In this document: positions 8,942 to 16,654 of the stretch, piece after piece | Position numbering within the stretch: the first letter of the stretch is position 1 | Layout: every line of letters starts with the position of its first letter | Source of the DNA: Proteobacteria bacterium UBA6729 | GTDB taxonomy: Bacteria; Pseudomonadota; Gammaproteobacteria; Porifericomitales; Porifericomitaceae | NCBI GenBank assembly: GCA_002454015.1 | Contig: DKIB01000101.1 | Span: forward strand, 1 to 19,063 | Length of the DNA stretch: 19,063 nt | Reading direction: 5' to 3' | Made by a program: the position numbers and the translations under genes | The notes under the pieces: model-generated | Database searches by the model: none | Told to the model about the DNA's origin: nothing | What the model saw: only the letters and a program-made list of their open reading frames with translations

Positions 8942-11347
8942 CTAGTGCGCCTTGGAGCGGTCTGGATTTTTGGTGTCAGCGCGCGGTCGTTCCCCCGCCA
9001 CCGGGTATTCCCGTGGCACCAGGGGCCGTTGCAGGACCAGGTTGAGCACTTCGTCTATCCAGCGTACCGCACGTATATCCAGATTCTTTTTGATGTTGTC
9101 CTGGATTTCGGCGAGCTCGCGTTTGTTCTCATGGGGGATCAGTACGGTATCTATGCCACCCCGCAGGGCCGCCAGCAACTTCTCCTTCAGCCCGCCGATG
9201 GGCAGAATCTCACCGCGCAGGGTGATCTCACCAGTCATGGCGACATTGGCCCTGACGGGGATGTCGGTGAGGGCAGACACCAGCGCGGACACCATGGCAG
9301 ACCCTGCGCTGGGGCCGTCCTTGGGGATGGCGCCTTCCGGCACATGGATGTGGAAGTCGTGCTTCTGGAAGGCCTCGGCAGCGATGCCCAGGGCCTCGCT
9401 GCGACTGCGCACCACCGTCATTGCCGCCTGAATGGATTCCTTCATTACATCACCCAATTGTCCGGTTTGGGCAACCTTGCCACGTCCCGGTACCATGGAG
9501 GCCTCGATCATCAACAGATCACCACCGACCTCGGTCCAGGCCAGACCGGTCACCTGGCCGACCCGGTCCTGCTCTTCAGCACGACCATAGCGATGCCGTT
9601 TGATGCCGATCAATTTTTCCAGCCGTGCGGAGGTAACCGTGATTTTGCGATTGGGTGGGTTGGTGAGGATGCGTTTTACGGTCTTGCGACAGATATTGGC
9701 AATCTCCCGCTCCAGACCACGCACCCCGGCCTCCCGGGTATAGTGACGAACGATGTTTTTGATTACGTCCGGGCGTATATGCAGTTCCCCGGGCTTCAAG
9801 CCATTGGCATTGTGTTGTTTGGGGATCAAATATTTGCGGGCAATATTGATCTTTTCCTCCTCGGTATAGCCGGACAAACGGATGACCTCCATGCGATCCA
9901 GCAGCGGTGGCGGGATGTTCATGCTGTTGGCCGTGGTCACAAACATGACCTCGGACAGGTCATAATCCACCTCAAGGTAGTGATCATTGAAGGCGTGATT
10001 CTGTTCCGGGTCCAGCACCTCCAGCAGGGCGGAGGCCGGGTCACCACGAAAATCCATAACCAGCTTGTCGATCTCATCCAGCAGGAACAGCGGATTGTGC
10101 TTGCCCACCCGGGACATGCACTGGATGATCTTGCCGGGCATGGAACCGATGTAGGTGCGGCGGTGTCCGCGAATCTCGGCCTCGTCACGCACCCCCCCGA
10201 GTGACATGCGTACAAACTTGCGCCGGGTAGCATGCGCTATGGATTTTCCCAGCGAGGTCTTGCCTACGCCCGGCGGGCCCACCAGGCACAGGATGGGGCC
10301 CTTCATCTTGCGGACCCGCTGTTGTACGGCCAGGTACTCCAAGATGCGCTCCTTGACCTTTTCCAGTCCATAGTGGTCCTCTTCCAGGGCCTGTTCGGCC
10401 AGTTTCAGGTCACGACCGATCCGGCTGCGCTGCTTCCACGGCACATTGAGCAGCCAGTCTATGTAATTGCGTACCACGGTGGCCTCGGCAGACATGGGAG
10501 ACATCATTTTCAGTTTGTTGAGTTCGGCAATGGCCTTCTTCTTCGCTTCCTTGTGCATGCCGCTGTTGCCCACCCTGGTTTCCAGTTCTTCCATCTCGCT
10601 GGGGGCCTCTTCCATGTCTCCCAACTCACGTTGAATGGCCTTCATCTGCTCATTCAGATAGTATTCGCGCTGGCTTTTCTCCATTTGGGATTTGACCCGA
10701 CCACGAATCTTTCGATCAATCTGCAACATATCGATCTCGGCCTTCACCAGTTCGATCAGCAGTTCAATGCGTTTCTTCAGGTTGGTGATCTCCAGCACCT
10801 TCTGCTTGTCTTCAATCTTGATTTGCAGGTGTGCGGCGATGGCATCAGCGGCGCGTCCGTGGTCATCAAGACTGCTCAGCGATGCCACTACCTCCGTGGG
10901 TATCTTGCGGTGCACCTTGGCGTACTGCTCAAACAGTTCTATCAGGGCTCGGCTCAGCGATTCCACCTCCGGGGCAGCTGCGCCATCTGTCGGATGCGAC
11001 TTGACAGAGGCCTGAAAGTATCCGGATTCTTCGCGACATTTGGTGATCCGGGTGCGTTCCAGGCCCTCTACCAGCACCTTGATCGTGCCATCGGCCAGCT
11101 TGAGCAATTGCAATACCGTGGACAGGGTGCCGAAGCCATAGAGATCCGCAGGCCCCGGGTCATCCTCCGTCGCTTCCTTCTGCGTAACCAGCACGACCCG
11201 CTTGTTGGTGTTCATGGCCTTCTCCAGGGCGCGCACCGATTTTGGGCGGCCCACGAACAGGGGGATTACCATGTGCGGGTACACCACCACATCCCGTAGC
11301 GGCAACAGGGGCAGCTGCTCGCGACTACCGGGTTGATCTTTGCTCAT
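8942..11347 (-). CDS. lon: ATP-dependent protease Lon
   Basis: The 801-residue protein is full length for bacterial LonA (E. coli 784). It has the N-terminal substrate-binding LAN domain from residue 10 (LPLLPLRDVVVYPHM), a coiled region at about 180-290, Walker A GPPGVGKT at 357-364 and Walker B FLLDEIDK at 421-428. The C-terminal protease domain has the catalytic Ser680 in KDGPSAG and Lys723 in GGLKEK, with the same 43-residue spacing as E. coli Ser679/Lys722. Lon degrades misfolded and short-lived regulatory proteins in the cytoplasm. It follows clpX after 77 bp on the same strand, the usual order. A purine-rich GAGAGAG lies upstream of the ATG. No heat-shock (sigma-32) promoter consensus was recognised in the clpX-lon gap. 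Confidence 0.98.
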   Translation of the reverse strand: MSKDQPGSREQLPLLPLRDVVVYPHMVIPLFVGRPKSVRALEKAMNTNKRVVLVTQKEATEDDPGPADLYGFGTLSTVLQLLKLADGTIKVLVEGLERTRITKCREESGYFQASVKSHPTDGAAAPEVESLSRALIELFEQYAKVHRKIPTEVVASLSSLDDHGRAADAIAAHLQIKIEDKQKVLEITNLKKRIELLIELVKAEIDMLQIDRKIRGRVKSQMEKSQREYYLNEQMKAIQRELGDMEEAPSEMEELETRVGNSGMHKEAKKKAIAELNKLKMMSPMSAEATVVRNYIDWLLNVPWKQRSRIGRDLKLAEQALEEDHYGLEKVKERILEYLAVQQRVRKMKGPILCLVGPPGVGKTSLGKSIAHATRRKFVRMSLGGVRDEAEIRGHRRTYIGSMPGKIIQCMSRVGKHNPLFLLDEIDKLVMDFRGDPASALLEVLDPEQNHAFNDHYLEVDYDLSEVMFVTTANSMNIPPPLLDRMEVIRLSGYTEEEKINIARKYLIPKQHNANGLKPGELHIRPDVIKNIVRHYTREAGVRGLEREIANICRKTVKRILTNPPNRKITVTSARLEKLIGIKRHRYGRAEEQDRVGQVTGLAWTEVGGDLLMIEASMVPGRGKVAQTGQLGDVMKESIQAAMTVVRSRSEALGIAAEAFQKHDFHIHVPEGAIPKDGPSAGSAMVSALVSALTDIPVRANVAMTGEITLRGEILPIGGLKEKLLAALRGGIDTVLIPHENKRELAEIQDNIKKNLDIRAVRWIDEVLNLVLQRPLVPREYPVAGERPRADTKNPDRSKAH

Positions 11348-11424
11348 TGCTTTACTCTCTCGCCTCTACGTTGCCTGGATACCGCACGGCAGTGGCACAT
11401 CGGCCAGTATCGTGTGGGTACAGC

Positions 11425-12696
11425 TCAGTCTGCCACGGCCTTCTGCATGTCAGTGCCACGGTAGATCAGCAGCGGTTTGGATTCCCCACGAACTACCGCG
11501 GCATCTACCACCACCTTGGCAACATTATTCGTGGAAGGCAGCTCGTACATGGTATCCAGCAGCTCATTTTCAAGTATGGAGCGCAGGCCTCGCGCCCCGG
11601 TCTTGCGTGCCATGGCCTGGCTGGCCACCTCCTGCAGCGCCTCGGGGCGAAATTCCACCTCGGCATTTTCCATCTCAAACATGCGTGCATACTGGCGGGT
11701 GAGGGCATTACGGGGCTCTACCAGGATGCGTATCAGTTGCTGCTTGTCCAGCTCGTCCAGTATGGCCACCACAGGCAGCCGTCCCACAAACTCCGGGATC
11801 AGCCCGTAGCGGATCAGGTCTTCGGGGGCCACCTCGTGGAGGGCAGAGGGTTCATCCGCCTTGACACTGACCTCGGCGGAGAAGCCGATACCCCCCTTGT
11901 CAGAGCGAGCCCGGATGATGCGTTCAAGATCGGAAAAGGCACCGCCACAGATGAACAGGATCTCGGAAGTATCTACCTGCAGAAATTCCTGTTGCGGGTG
12001 TTTGCGTCCGCCCTGTGGGGGGACCGAGGCTATCGTGCCTTCGATCAGTTTGAGCAGGGCCTGCTGCACCCCTTCGCCGGATACGTCACGGGTGATGGAT
12101 GGATTATCAGCCTTGCGGGAAATCTTGTCGATCTCATCGATGTAGACGATGCCGGTCTGGGCCTTTTCCACATCGTAATCGCATTTTTGCAACAGCTTCT
12201 GGATGATGCTCTCCACATCCTCACCGACGTAACCGGCCTCGGTCAGTGCGGTGGCATCGGCGATGGTGAAGGGCACATTGAGGAGCCGGGCCAGCGTTTC
12301 AGCCAGTAGCGTCTTGCCACTGCCCGTGGGACCGATGAGCAGCACATTGCTCTTTGACAACTCCACATCACCGTACTTGACGCCCTGTTCCAGACGTTTG
12401 TAGTGGTTATACACGGCCACGGAGAGGACCTTCTTGGCCTGTTCCTGACCGATCACATACTCATCCAGAATATCGTTGATTTCACGAGGTCTGGGTAGTC
12501 TGTTGCGTGGCGCAGTGGCGCTCTTCTCCTCAATCTCCTCACGGATGATGTCATTGCACAGGTCTACGCATTCATCACAGATGAACACGGTCGGGCCGGC
12601 GATGAGCTTGCGCACTTCGTGCTGACTCTTGTTGCAGAAGGTGCAGTACAGGAGTCGTTCGTTGCCGGACTTGCGGCCTTGTTTGGTGTTGCTCAT
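11425..12696 (-). CDS. clpX: ClpX, ATPase and unfoldase subunit of ClpXP
   Basis: The 423-residue product is of normal ClpX length. It has the N-terminal zinc-binding domain with Cys18, Cys21, Cys40 and Cys43, Walker A GPTGSGKT at 122-129, pore loop GYVG at 155-158, Walker B IVYIDEID at 183-190 and RKH loop at 231-233. The ClpP-docking IGF tripeptide lies in GGIGFSAEV, and sensor-2 is GARGLRS. It unfolds tagged substrates and feeds them into ClpP. The start ATG at 12694-12696 is preceded by GGAAG at moderate spacing. It lies 111 bp after clpP, with a small tandem repeat in the gap. Confidence 0.98.
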   Translation of the reverse strand: MSNTKQGRKSGNERLLYCTFCNKSQHEVRKLIAGPTVFICDECVDLCNDIIREEIEEKSATAPRNRLPRPREINDILDEYVIGQEQAKKVLSVAVYNHYKRLEQGVKYGDVELSKSNVLLIGPTGSGKTLLAETLARLLNVPFTIADATALTEAGYVGEDVESIIQKLLQKCDYDVEKAQTGIVYIDEIDKISRKADNPSITRDVSGEGVQQALLKLIEGTIASVPPQGGRKHPQQEFLQVDTSEILFICGGAFSDLERIIRARSDKGGIGFSAEVSVKADEPSALHEVAPEDLIRYGLIPEFVGRLPVVAILDELDKQQLIRILVEPRNALTRQYARMFEMENAEVEFRPEALQEVASQAMARKTGARGLRSILENELLDTMYELPSTNNVAKVVVDAAVVRGESKPLLIYRGTDMQKAVAD

Positions 12697-12741
12697 TGCT
12701 ACTTGCTTCCGGGCCTGGCGGAACCGTAGTCACGCCGACTT

Positions 12742-12765
12742 CCACGCATGATACCACGCATGGTA
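12742..12765. repeat. Two tandem 12-bp units between clpP and clpX
   Basis: CCACGCATGATA at 12742-12753 is directly followed by CCACGCATGGTA at 12754-12765 (one mismatch), and a further partial CCACGG begins at 12766. It lies in the only non-coding gap of note inside the protease block. It could be slippage or a regulator-binding site; nothing shows which. Confidence 0.5.
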
Positions 12766-12807
12766 CCACGGTGGTCGGCGCCCGCCATGCTGCGCCGCAA
12801 TACCGCC

Positions 12808-13473
12808 TCACTCGGCAGGCTTCCGTTCACGCTGCACCAGCACTTTGTCCACCAGGCCGTACTCCACGCCGGTTTCCGCACTCATGAAGGTATCCCGCTC
12901 GGTATCCTGCTGAATGCGCTTCAGGGGCTGACCCGTGTGTTTGGCCAGCAGGCCATTGATGCGGTCCCGGGCACCAAGAATCTCCCGGGCATGGATATCG
13001 ATATCACTGGCCTGACCCTGGAAGCCGCCCAGGGGCTGGTGGATCATCAGTCGCGAGTGGGGCAGGCAGTAGCGCTTGCCCTTCTGTCCACCCGCCAGCA
13101 ACAGGGCTCCCATGCTGGCGGCCAAGCCCACGCAGGTCGTGCCCATCGCAGGCCGGATGTACTGCATGGTATCGTACACTGCGAGCCCGGCGGATATGGA
13201 GCCCCCCGGCGAATTGATGTACAGGTGAATGTCCTTTTCCGGATTTTCAGACTCCAGAAACAGCAGTTGGGCGATGATTACATTGGCCACGGTATCGTCT
13301 ACGGATCCGACCAGAAACACCACGCGCTCCTTCAGCAGGCGGGAATAGATATCGTAGGCGCGTTCACCACGGGGGGTCTGTTCCACCACCATGGGTACCA
13401 GGTTCAGATTGTACATCCCGGCGCGAGGTGTCGCATCGGGTGGCAGGGTCGTACACGGGTTCATGACCGACAA
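12808..13473 (-). CDS. clpP: ClpP, proteolytic subunit of ClpXP
   Basis: The 221-residue product carries the full serine-protease triad: Ser120 in GLAASMGA, His145 in LMIHQPLG and Asp194 in TERDTFM. The spacings (25 and 49) match E. coli ClpP. The N-terminal 25 or so residues are likely a removable propeptide before [17 protein letters not shown]. The start chosen is TTG at 13471-13473: a GGAAGGG sequence in the last codons of tig lies five bases upstream. The in-frame ATG at 13462-13464 would put that site 14 bases away. Only two bases separate the tig stop from the TTG, so translation is probably coupled. It works with ClpX encoded downstream. Confidence 0.97.
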   Translation of the reverse strand: MSVMNPCTTLPPDATPRAGMYNLNLVPMVVEQTPRGERAYDIYSRLLKERVVFLVGSVDDTVANVIIAQLLFLESENPEKDIHLYINSPGGSISAGLAVYDTMQYIRPAMGTTCVGLAASMGALLLAGGQKGKRYCLPHSRLMIHQPLGGFQGQASDIDIHAREILGARDRINGLLAKHTGQPLKRIQQDTERDTFMSAETGVEYGLVDKVLVQRERKPAE

Positions 13474-13475
13474 GC

Positions 13476-14816
13476 TTACCCTTCCAGCGCCGAATTTTCC
13501 AGTCCCGGGGGGCTGCTGTCGGCAGGGGTGCCCGTATCAGCCAGGCTGCGCAGGCCGTCCGGGTGCCGATGCAGCACCTGCAGGCGCTGGTACCCGAAGG
13601 TGCTGCGCTGCCCTGCGGCCTGCTCCAGCACCGCATCCACCAACTGTGACTCCAGTGCCATGGCCCGGAACCGTTCCTGCCACGCCGGGTTGGTTCGGCA
13701 GGCCTTGCGCTGTGCTATCGGGTCCGGCGCTGTGGTGATGGCATATTCCTGCAGCTGGTGCACCAGTGCCCGTTCCGGTTGCAGCTTGAGGGTACGGATC
13801 AACTCGGACAGCAGCAGGCGCAAGCGTACCGCCCGCACCGCCTCCTCCCGTTGCGGCGCGGCATCCCCCTCTGCAGCGTTGTCCTGTCGCTCCTGCAGCT
13901 CCTGTTGCACCATACAGTCCGGAACCGCAAAGGTATAGGCGTCACGCAGTGCCGCCATGACCGCCTGACGGGTGAGTTGCCTGGCCAGTTGCGCTCCCTG
14001 TGGGGCGAGCTCCTGGCGTATCCGGGTGCGCAGCTGTGCCAGATTCTGCGCTCCCTCAAGCCCCAGCCCGGCCACATATTCATCACTGAGTTCGGGCAGA
14101 TCGGCACGCAATACCCGGGCCACCCTGACGGCGAACGGGGGTGTGGGGGTGTCGGTGCCGACGGCCAATGGCCTGATGTCAACCCGGTCGCCGGGCAGGG
14201 CGCCCTGCAGGGCGGACTTGAAGTGCCAAGGCAGGGTCGGGCTGCTCAGGTCCAGATGCGTACCTGGCTGTTCTGCGTCGGCACTGCCAGCCGCCGCCTG
14301 CGAGCCCTCGGCAAGGACCTCCACCCAGTCCTCCAGGGTGGCGCAGCGCTGCACCGGGATCAGCTGCGTCCGGCGTGCCCTGAACCGCTCCAGCTGCCAG
14401 TCCACATCGTCCGCGTCTATCTTGCAGTCCACGCGCGCCACCTGCAGTTCCTGCAGGGGGCGCAGGGGAATCTCCGGGAGCACCTCAAAGTCTGCCGTGA
14501 ACTGCACGGAGCCATCCTCCGCCATCCGGGAGGCGGAGATGAGGGGGGTGTAGGCGGGCCGCAGTTTATGCTGCTCCAGTGCCTGTACCAGACAGTGACG
14601 CACCGTCTCGTGCATCGCATCCTCATGCAGTTCCGCTCCATAGCGCTTCTCAAGCAGCGCCCGGGGGGCACGGCCCTGCCTGTAGCCCGGCAGCCGACGG
14701 CTCTGCATCAGTTTCCTCAACCGGGCCTGCCGGGCCTGCTGATACTGCTCCGGTGGCAGGCTGAAGTGCAGGCGGTGTGCCAGGGAGCCGGGATGATTTA
14801 CGATCTTGACTTGCAT
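13476..14816 (-). CDS. tig: Trigger factor (divergent)
   Basis: Position before clpP, length (446 residues, E. coli 432) and N-terminus [11 protein letters not shown] identify this as the ribosome-bound chaperone. The ribosome-docking loop is GYRQGRAP at 44-51 in place of the usual GFRxGKxP. The middle region (about 155-240), where the FKBP-type prolyl isomerase should sit, is poorly conserved: only a GDRVDI-like strand and the PELSDEYV boundary are recognisable, and the usual aromatic FKBP pocket is not evident. The C-terminal helical arms follow from about 245. The ATG lies nine bases after the CCA end of tRNA-Leu with no Shine-Dalgarno sequence. An upstream in-frame extension would read through the tRNA and is rejected. 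The identification is firm from context and N-domain; isomerase activity is doubtful. Confidence 0.9.
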   Translation of the reverse strand: MQVKIVNHPGSLAHRLHFSLPPEQYQQARQARLRKLMQSRRLPGYRQGRAPRALLEKRYGAELHEDAMHETVRHCLVQALEQHKLRPAYTPLISASRMAEDGSVQFTADFEVLPEIPLRPLQELQVARVDCKIDADDVDWQLERFRARRTQLIPVQRCATLEDWVEVLAEGSQAAAGSADAEQPGTHLDLSSPTLPWHFKSALQGALPGDRVDIRPLAVGTDTPTPPFAVRVARVLRADLPELSDEYVAGLGLEGAQNLAQLRTRIRQELAPQGAQLARQLTRQAVMAALRDAYTFAVPDCMVQQELQERQDNAAEGDAAPQREEAVRAVRLRLLLSELIRTLKLQPERALVHQLQEYAITTAPDPIAQRKACRTNPAWQERFRAMALESQLVDAVLEQAAGQRSTFGYQRLQVLHRHPDGLRSLADTGTPADSSPPGLENSALEG

Positions 14817-14825
14817 GGTCCAAGG

Positions 14826-14914
14826 TGGTGCGAAAGGGGAGATTCGAACTCCCACGGGGAAGTTGCCCCACTGGCACCTAAGGCCAGCGCGTCTACCGAT
14901 TCCGCCACTCTCGC
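14826..14914 (-). tRNA. tRNA-Leu (anticodon UAG)
   Basis: The minus strand folds into a class II tRNA of 89 nt including an encoded CCA. The acceptor GCGAGAG pairs with CTTTCGC, the D-arm is GCG/CGC, and the anticodon stem CTGGC/GCCAG encloses loop CTTAGGT with anticodon TAG. The long variable arm is GGGG/CCCC, and the T-arm GGGAG/CTCCC carries loop TTCGAAT. It reads CUA and other CUN leucine codons. It directly precedes tig on the same strand, nine bases away, and is probably processed from a common transcript. Confidence 0.97.
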
Positions 14915-14933
14915 CTGCTTCCGGTGGAGGTCA

Positions 14934-14939
14934 ATTATA
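14934..14939 (-). promoter_or_regulatory. -10 element for tRNA-Leu and tig transcript
   Basis: On the minus strand a perfect TATAAT lies 19 bp upstream of the tRNA 5' end, which fits initiation a few bases before the mature tRNA. The -35 is weak: TGGCGG at 18-bp spacing is the closest. No other good promoter was seen before clpX, so this may drive the whole protease block. Confidence 0.6.
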
Positions 14940-14968
14940 CATTGCCTGGACCGCGATCCGCCAGACCC

Positions 14969-14997
14969 TTGCATACCATACCGGGATGGTGGATACT
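14969..14997 (+). promoter_or_regulatory. Candidate sigma-70 promoter for the secreted glutaredoxin-like gene
   Basis: TTGCAT at 14969-14974 and GATACT at 14992-14997 are separated by 17 bp, close to the sigma-70 consensus. The predicted start near 15004 would leave a leader of about 23 nt that contains the GGGGG ribosome binding site. Confidence 0.5.
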
Positions 14998-15026
14998 GGC
15001 AGTCTCTGCTTATCTGGGGGCAAGAT

Positions 15027-15518
15027 ATGAAAATTACCGCTTTAATCGTTGTGCTGGCAGGGCTTTTCGTGCCGTTGCCGCTCGGGGCTGTCAGCGTACT
15101 GGAATGTCTGGGTGCCGACGGGAAGCGCTTCTTCAGCGAGCGCTGTCCGCCGGGCAGCGAGGCACTGAGTGAAAAGAAACTCAGCACGGGGGGTGGCGGT
15201 GGTGAGTTTGAACTGCAACAACTGCAGAAAACACATCCGGTGGTGCTGTATGTGATCGAGGGCTGTGATGCCTGCGACCTGATGCGCAACTACCTGGAAC
15301 AGCGTGGTGTGCCTTTTACCACCAAGGATGTGGGCGCAGACAATCCAGATGAGCAGGAGGAACTGAAGACCAGGGTCGGCCAGATTACGGTACCCGTGGT
15401 TACCATTGGGGACACCCCGGTGGTGGGCTATAACCGGCCCGCACTCCGCGGCCAGCTGGATGCCGCCGGTTATCCGGATACGCAGGCCCCCGGGGGCAGC
15501 GCGGGGGACGCGGAGTAG
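15027..15518 (+). CDS. Exported DUF4124-like and glutaredoxin-domain protein
   Basis: The 163-residue product starts with a signal peptide (cleavage likely after residues 20-21, LPLGA). A short DUF4124-like segment follows (about 22-52; VLECLGADGKRFFSERCP with two cysteines), then a Gly-rich linker and a glutaredoxin/thioredoxin-fold domain (about 68-145). That domain has the redox motif CDAC (Cys80, Cys83) and the cis-proline loop TVPVV (Pro123). It should handle thiol-disulfide exchange in the periplasm; substrate and partner are unknown. GGGGG at 15016-15020 lies six bases before the ATG. It converges on a Cys-rich lipoprotein gene with only two bases between stop codons. Confidence 0.82.
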   Translation: MKITALIVVLAGLFVPLPLGAVSVLECLGADGKRFFSERCPPGSEALSEKKLSTGGGGGEFELQQLQKTHPVVLYVIEGCDACDLMRNYLEQRGVPFTTKDVGADNPDEQEELKTRVGQITVPVVTIGDTPVVGYNRPALRGQLDAAGYPDTQAPGGSAGDAE

Positions 15519-15526
15519 CGCTACTC
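15513..15526. repeat. Perfect 14-bp palindrome holding both convergent stop codons
   Basis: GAGTAGCGCTACTC is a perfect palindrome. The plus-strand TAG (15516-15518) ends the glutaredoxin-like gene and the minus-strand TAG (15521-15523) ends the lipoprotein gene. It could be chance constraint from two stop codons or a weak bidirectional stem. There is no T-run on either side, so a classical terminator is not supported. Confidence 0.6.
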
Positions 15527-15751
15527 TACGTCGTAGCACTCCTTGCCGAAGCGCTTGCATACCCGGGAGCAACGCAGTGTACCCCCGGCTGTGGTTGAGC
15601 CACTGCCGCCCCCTGTGCAACTGCGCTCCCATTCCTTGCAGGCGGTCAGACACTTGACCTTGTGGCCATCCTGAATCTCCGTCAGGGCCTCCTTCTGGAA
15701 GGCACAGCCGGAGACCGCCAGGGCAAGAATGATTGTGGCTATCGTGCGCAT
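15521..15751 (-). CDS. Small Cys-rich lipoprotein with two CX3CX6C motifs
   Basis: The 76-residue product has a lipoprotein signal peptide ending in LAVSGC, with Cys16 as the lipidated residue. The mature part has six further cysteines in two equally spaced sets: Cys34/38/45 and Cys61/65/72, each CX3CX6C, separated by a Gly/Ser/Thr linker. The even count and symmetry suggest a disulfide-stabilised pair of short helices in the periplasm. No known family was recognised. It lies 14 bp downstream of the SDR gene on the same strand and faces the exported glutaredoxin-like gene. The GGGA upstream of the ATG gives an acceptable ribosome binding site. Confidence 0.75.
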   Translation of the reverse strand: MRTIATIILALAVSGCAFQKEALTEIQDGHKVKCLTACKEWERSCTGGGSGSTTAGGTLRCSRVCKRFGKECYDVE

Positions 15752-15765
15752 GGGGGAATCCCGGC

Positions 15766-16584
15766 CTAGTTGGCATCAGGGTGCCAGCCCGCATCGGCCC
15801 ACAGGGTTCCGCTGACCGCAGAATTCGCGATCATGAAGCAGATGGCATCGGCTATCTCCGCGGGCTGGATCAGGCGCCCCAGCTGGGTAGAGGGCAGGAT
15901 ATGCTCCTCAATGAAGGGCTGCCCCAAGGCCCTGACCATGGGGGTATCCGTGAATCCGGGATGAATCACTCCGCAGCGCACCCCATGAAATATGGACTCC
16001 TTGCTCAGGGTGGCTGCAACCCCCTCCAGCCCGGCCTTGGTGGCGGCATAGGCGACCTGGCCCTTGTTGCCCTGTGAGGAGACCGAGCCGATGAAGATCG
16101 CCGTGCCCTGTACGCGTTCAGCAGGCTTCCATCGACCCGCCCTGCGAGCGGTGCGTTCTTCGGCAATGCGCGCCACCATCTCCATGGCCCAGTAGGTGGG
16201 AGCCACCAGATTAACCTCCAGCACTTCGCGGAAGGTTGCGACGGCATAGCTATCCGCCTTGCCGCTGGTCTTGTCGACCTTTACTGCCAGGCGATCCCGG
16301 GTGATACCGGCTGCCGGCACGCAGATCCGCGGGATGTCCGCGGCGGCGCTGATGGCATCAAACACCTGTCCCCGGAATGTGGCATCCGTCACATCCCCCT
16401 GAAAGGGCATGGCTACCGGGGAGCCTACTTCCTGATCCACCTGTTCGGCCGTCTGTGCCAGCTGCTCGCTGGCATCCACCATGCCGATCCGCTGCACCCC
16501 GCGTTGGCCCAGTGCCAGACAGAGGGCATGGCCGATACCACCGGCGGCACCAGTGACGACCGCTACCCGATTACTGATTTCCAT
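15766..16584 (-). CDS. Short-chain dehydrogenase/reductase (FabG-like SDR)
   Basis: The 272-residue protein has the classical SDR Rossmann fold. The cofactor motif is TGAAGGIG at 11-18, with catalytic Asn125 in LEVNLVAP, Ser167 in IGSVSS, and Tyr179/Lys183 in YAATK. The segment AGITRDRL and the GSV motif resemble 3-oxoacyl-ACP and acetoacetyl-CoA reductases. The usual NNAG structural motif reads VPAAG, the Ser-to-Tyr spacing is one residue shorter than FabG, and a basic insertion lies at about 143-158, so the substrate is uncertain. GGAAGGA at 16591-16597 lies six bases before the ATG. It is divergent from the zincin-like gene and precedes the Cys-rich lipoprotein gene. Confidence 0.88.
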   Translation of the reverse strand: MEISNRVAVVTGAAGGIGHALCLALGQRGVQRIGMVDASEQLAQTAEQVDQEVGSPVAMPFQGDVTDATFRGQVFDAISAAADIPRICVPAAGITRDRLAVKVDKTSGKADSYAVATFREVLEVNLVAPTYWAMEMVARIAEERTARRAGRWKPAERVQGTAIFIGSVSSQGNKGQVAYAATKAGLEGVAATLSKESIFHGVRCGVIHPGFTDTPMVRALGQPFIEEHILPSTQLGRLIQPAEIADAICFMIANSAVSGTLWADAGWHPDAN

Positions 16585-16640
16585 ATTGTTTCCTTCCGGC
16601 CATACTGCAGTGTATTGTAACCGAACGGCGTGAGTGCCGC

Positions 16641-16646
16641 TATACT
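16641..16646 (+). promoter_or_regulatory. Candidate -10 element just before the zincin-like gene
   Basis: TATACT matches the sigma-70 -10 consensus at five of six positions and lies eight bases before the ATG at 16655. If used, transcription would start within about two bases of the start codon. The best -35 (TTGTAA at 16615-16620) is at a poor 20-bp spacing. Confidence 0.35.
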
Positions 16647-16654
16647 TTCAGATT

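Noticed and set aside
8945..10204. Long plus-strand open frame opposite lon
   Set aside because: It is antisense to a fully conserved Lon protease and its translation resembles no protein; other long frames at 7877-8755, 10232-11299 and 11242-12309 are the same kind of shadow.
11348..11424. Heat-shock (sigma-32) promoter before lon
   Set aside because: No CTTGAAA and CCCCAT-like pair could be found at the right spacing in the clpX-lon gap.
14817..14855. N-terminal extension of trigger factor
   Set aside because: It would be translated from the 3' half of tRNA-Leu; the family N-terminus starts at the ATG 14814-14816.
14992..15012. Possible sigma-54 promoter before the glutaredoxin-like gene
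   Set aside because: The GG and GC doublets are eight bases apart instead of ten; a sigma-70 pair fits better.
13758..15518. A 586-codon plus-strand frame fused to the glutaredoxin-like gene
   Set aside because: Upstream of 15027 it runs antisense through tig and tRNA-Leu. The signal peptide and ribosome binding site place the start at 15027.
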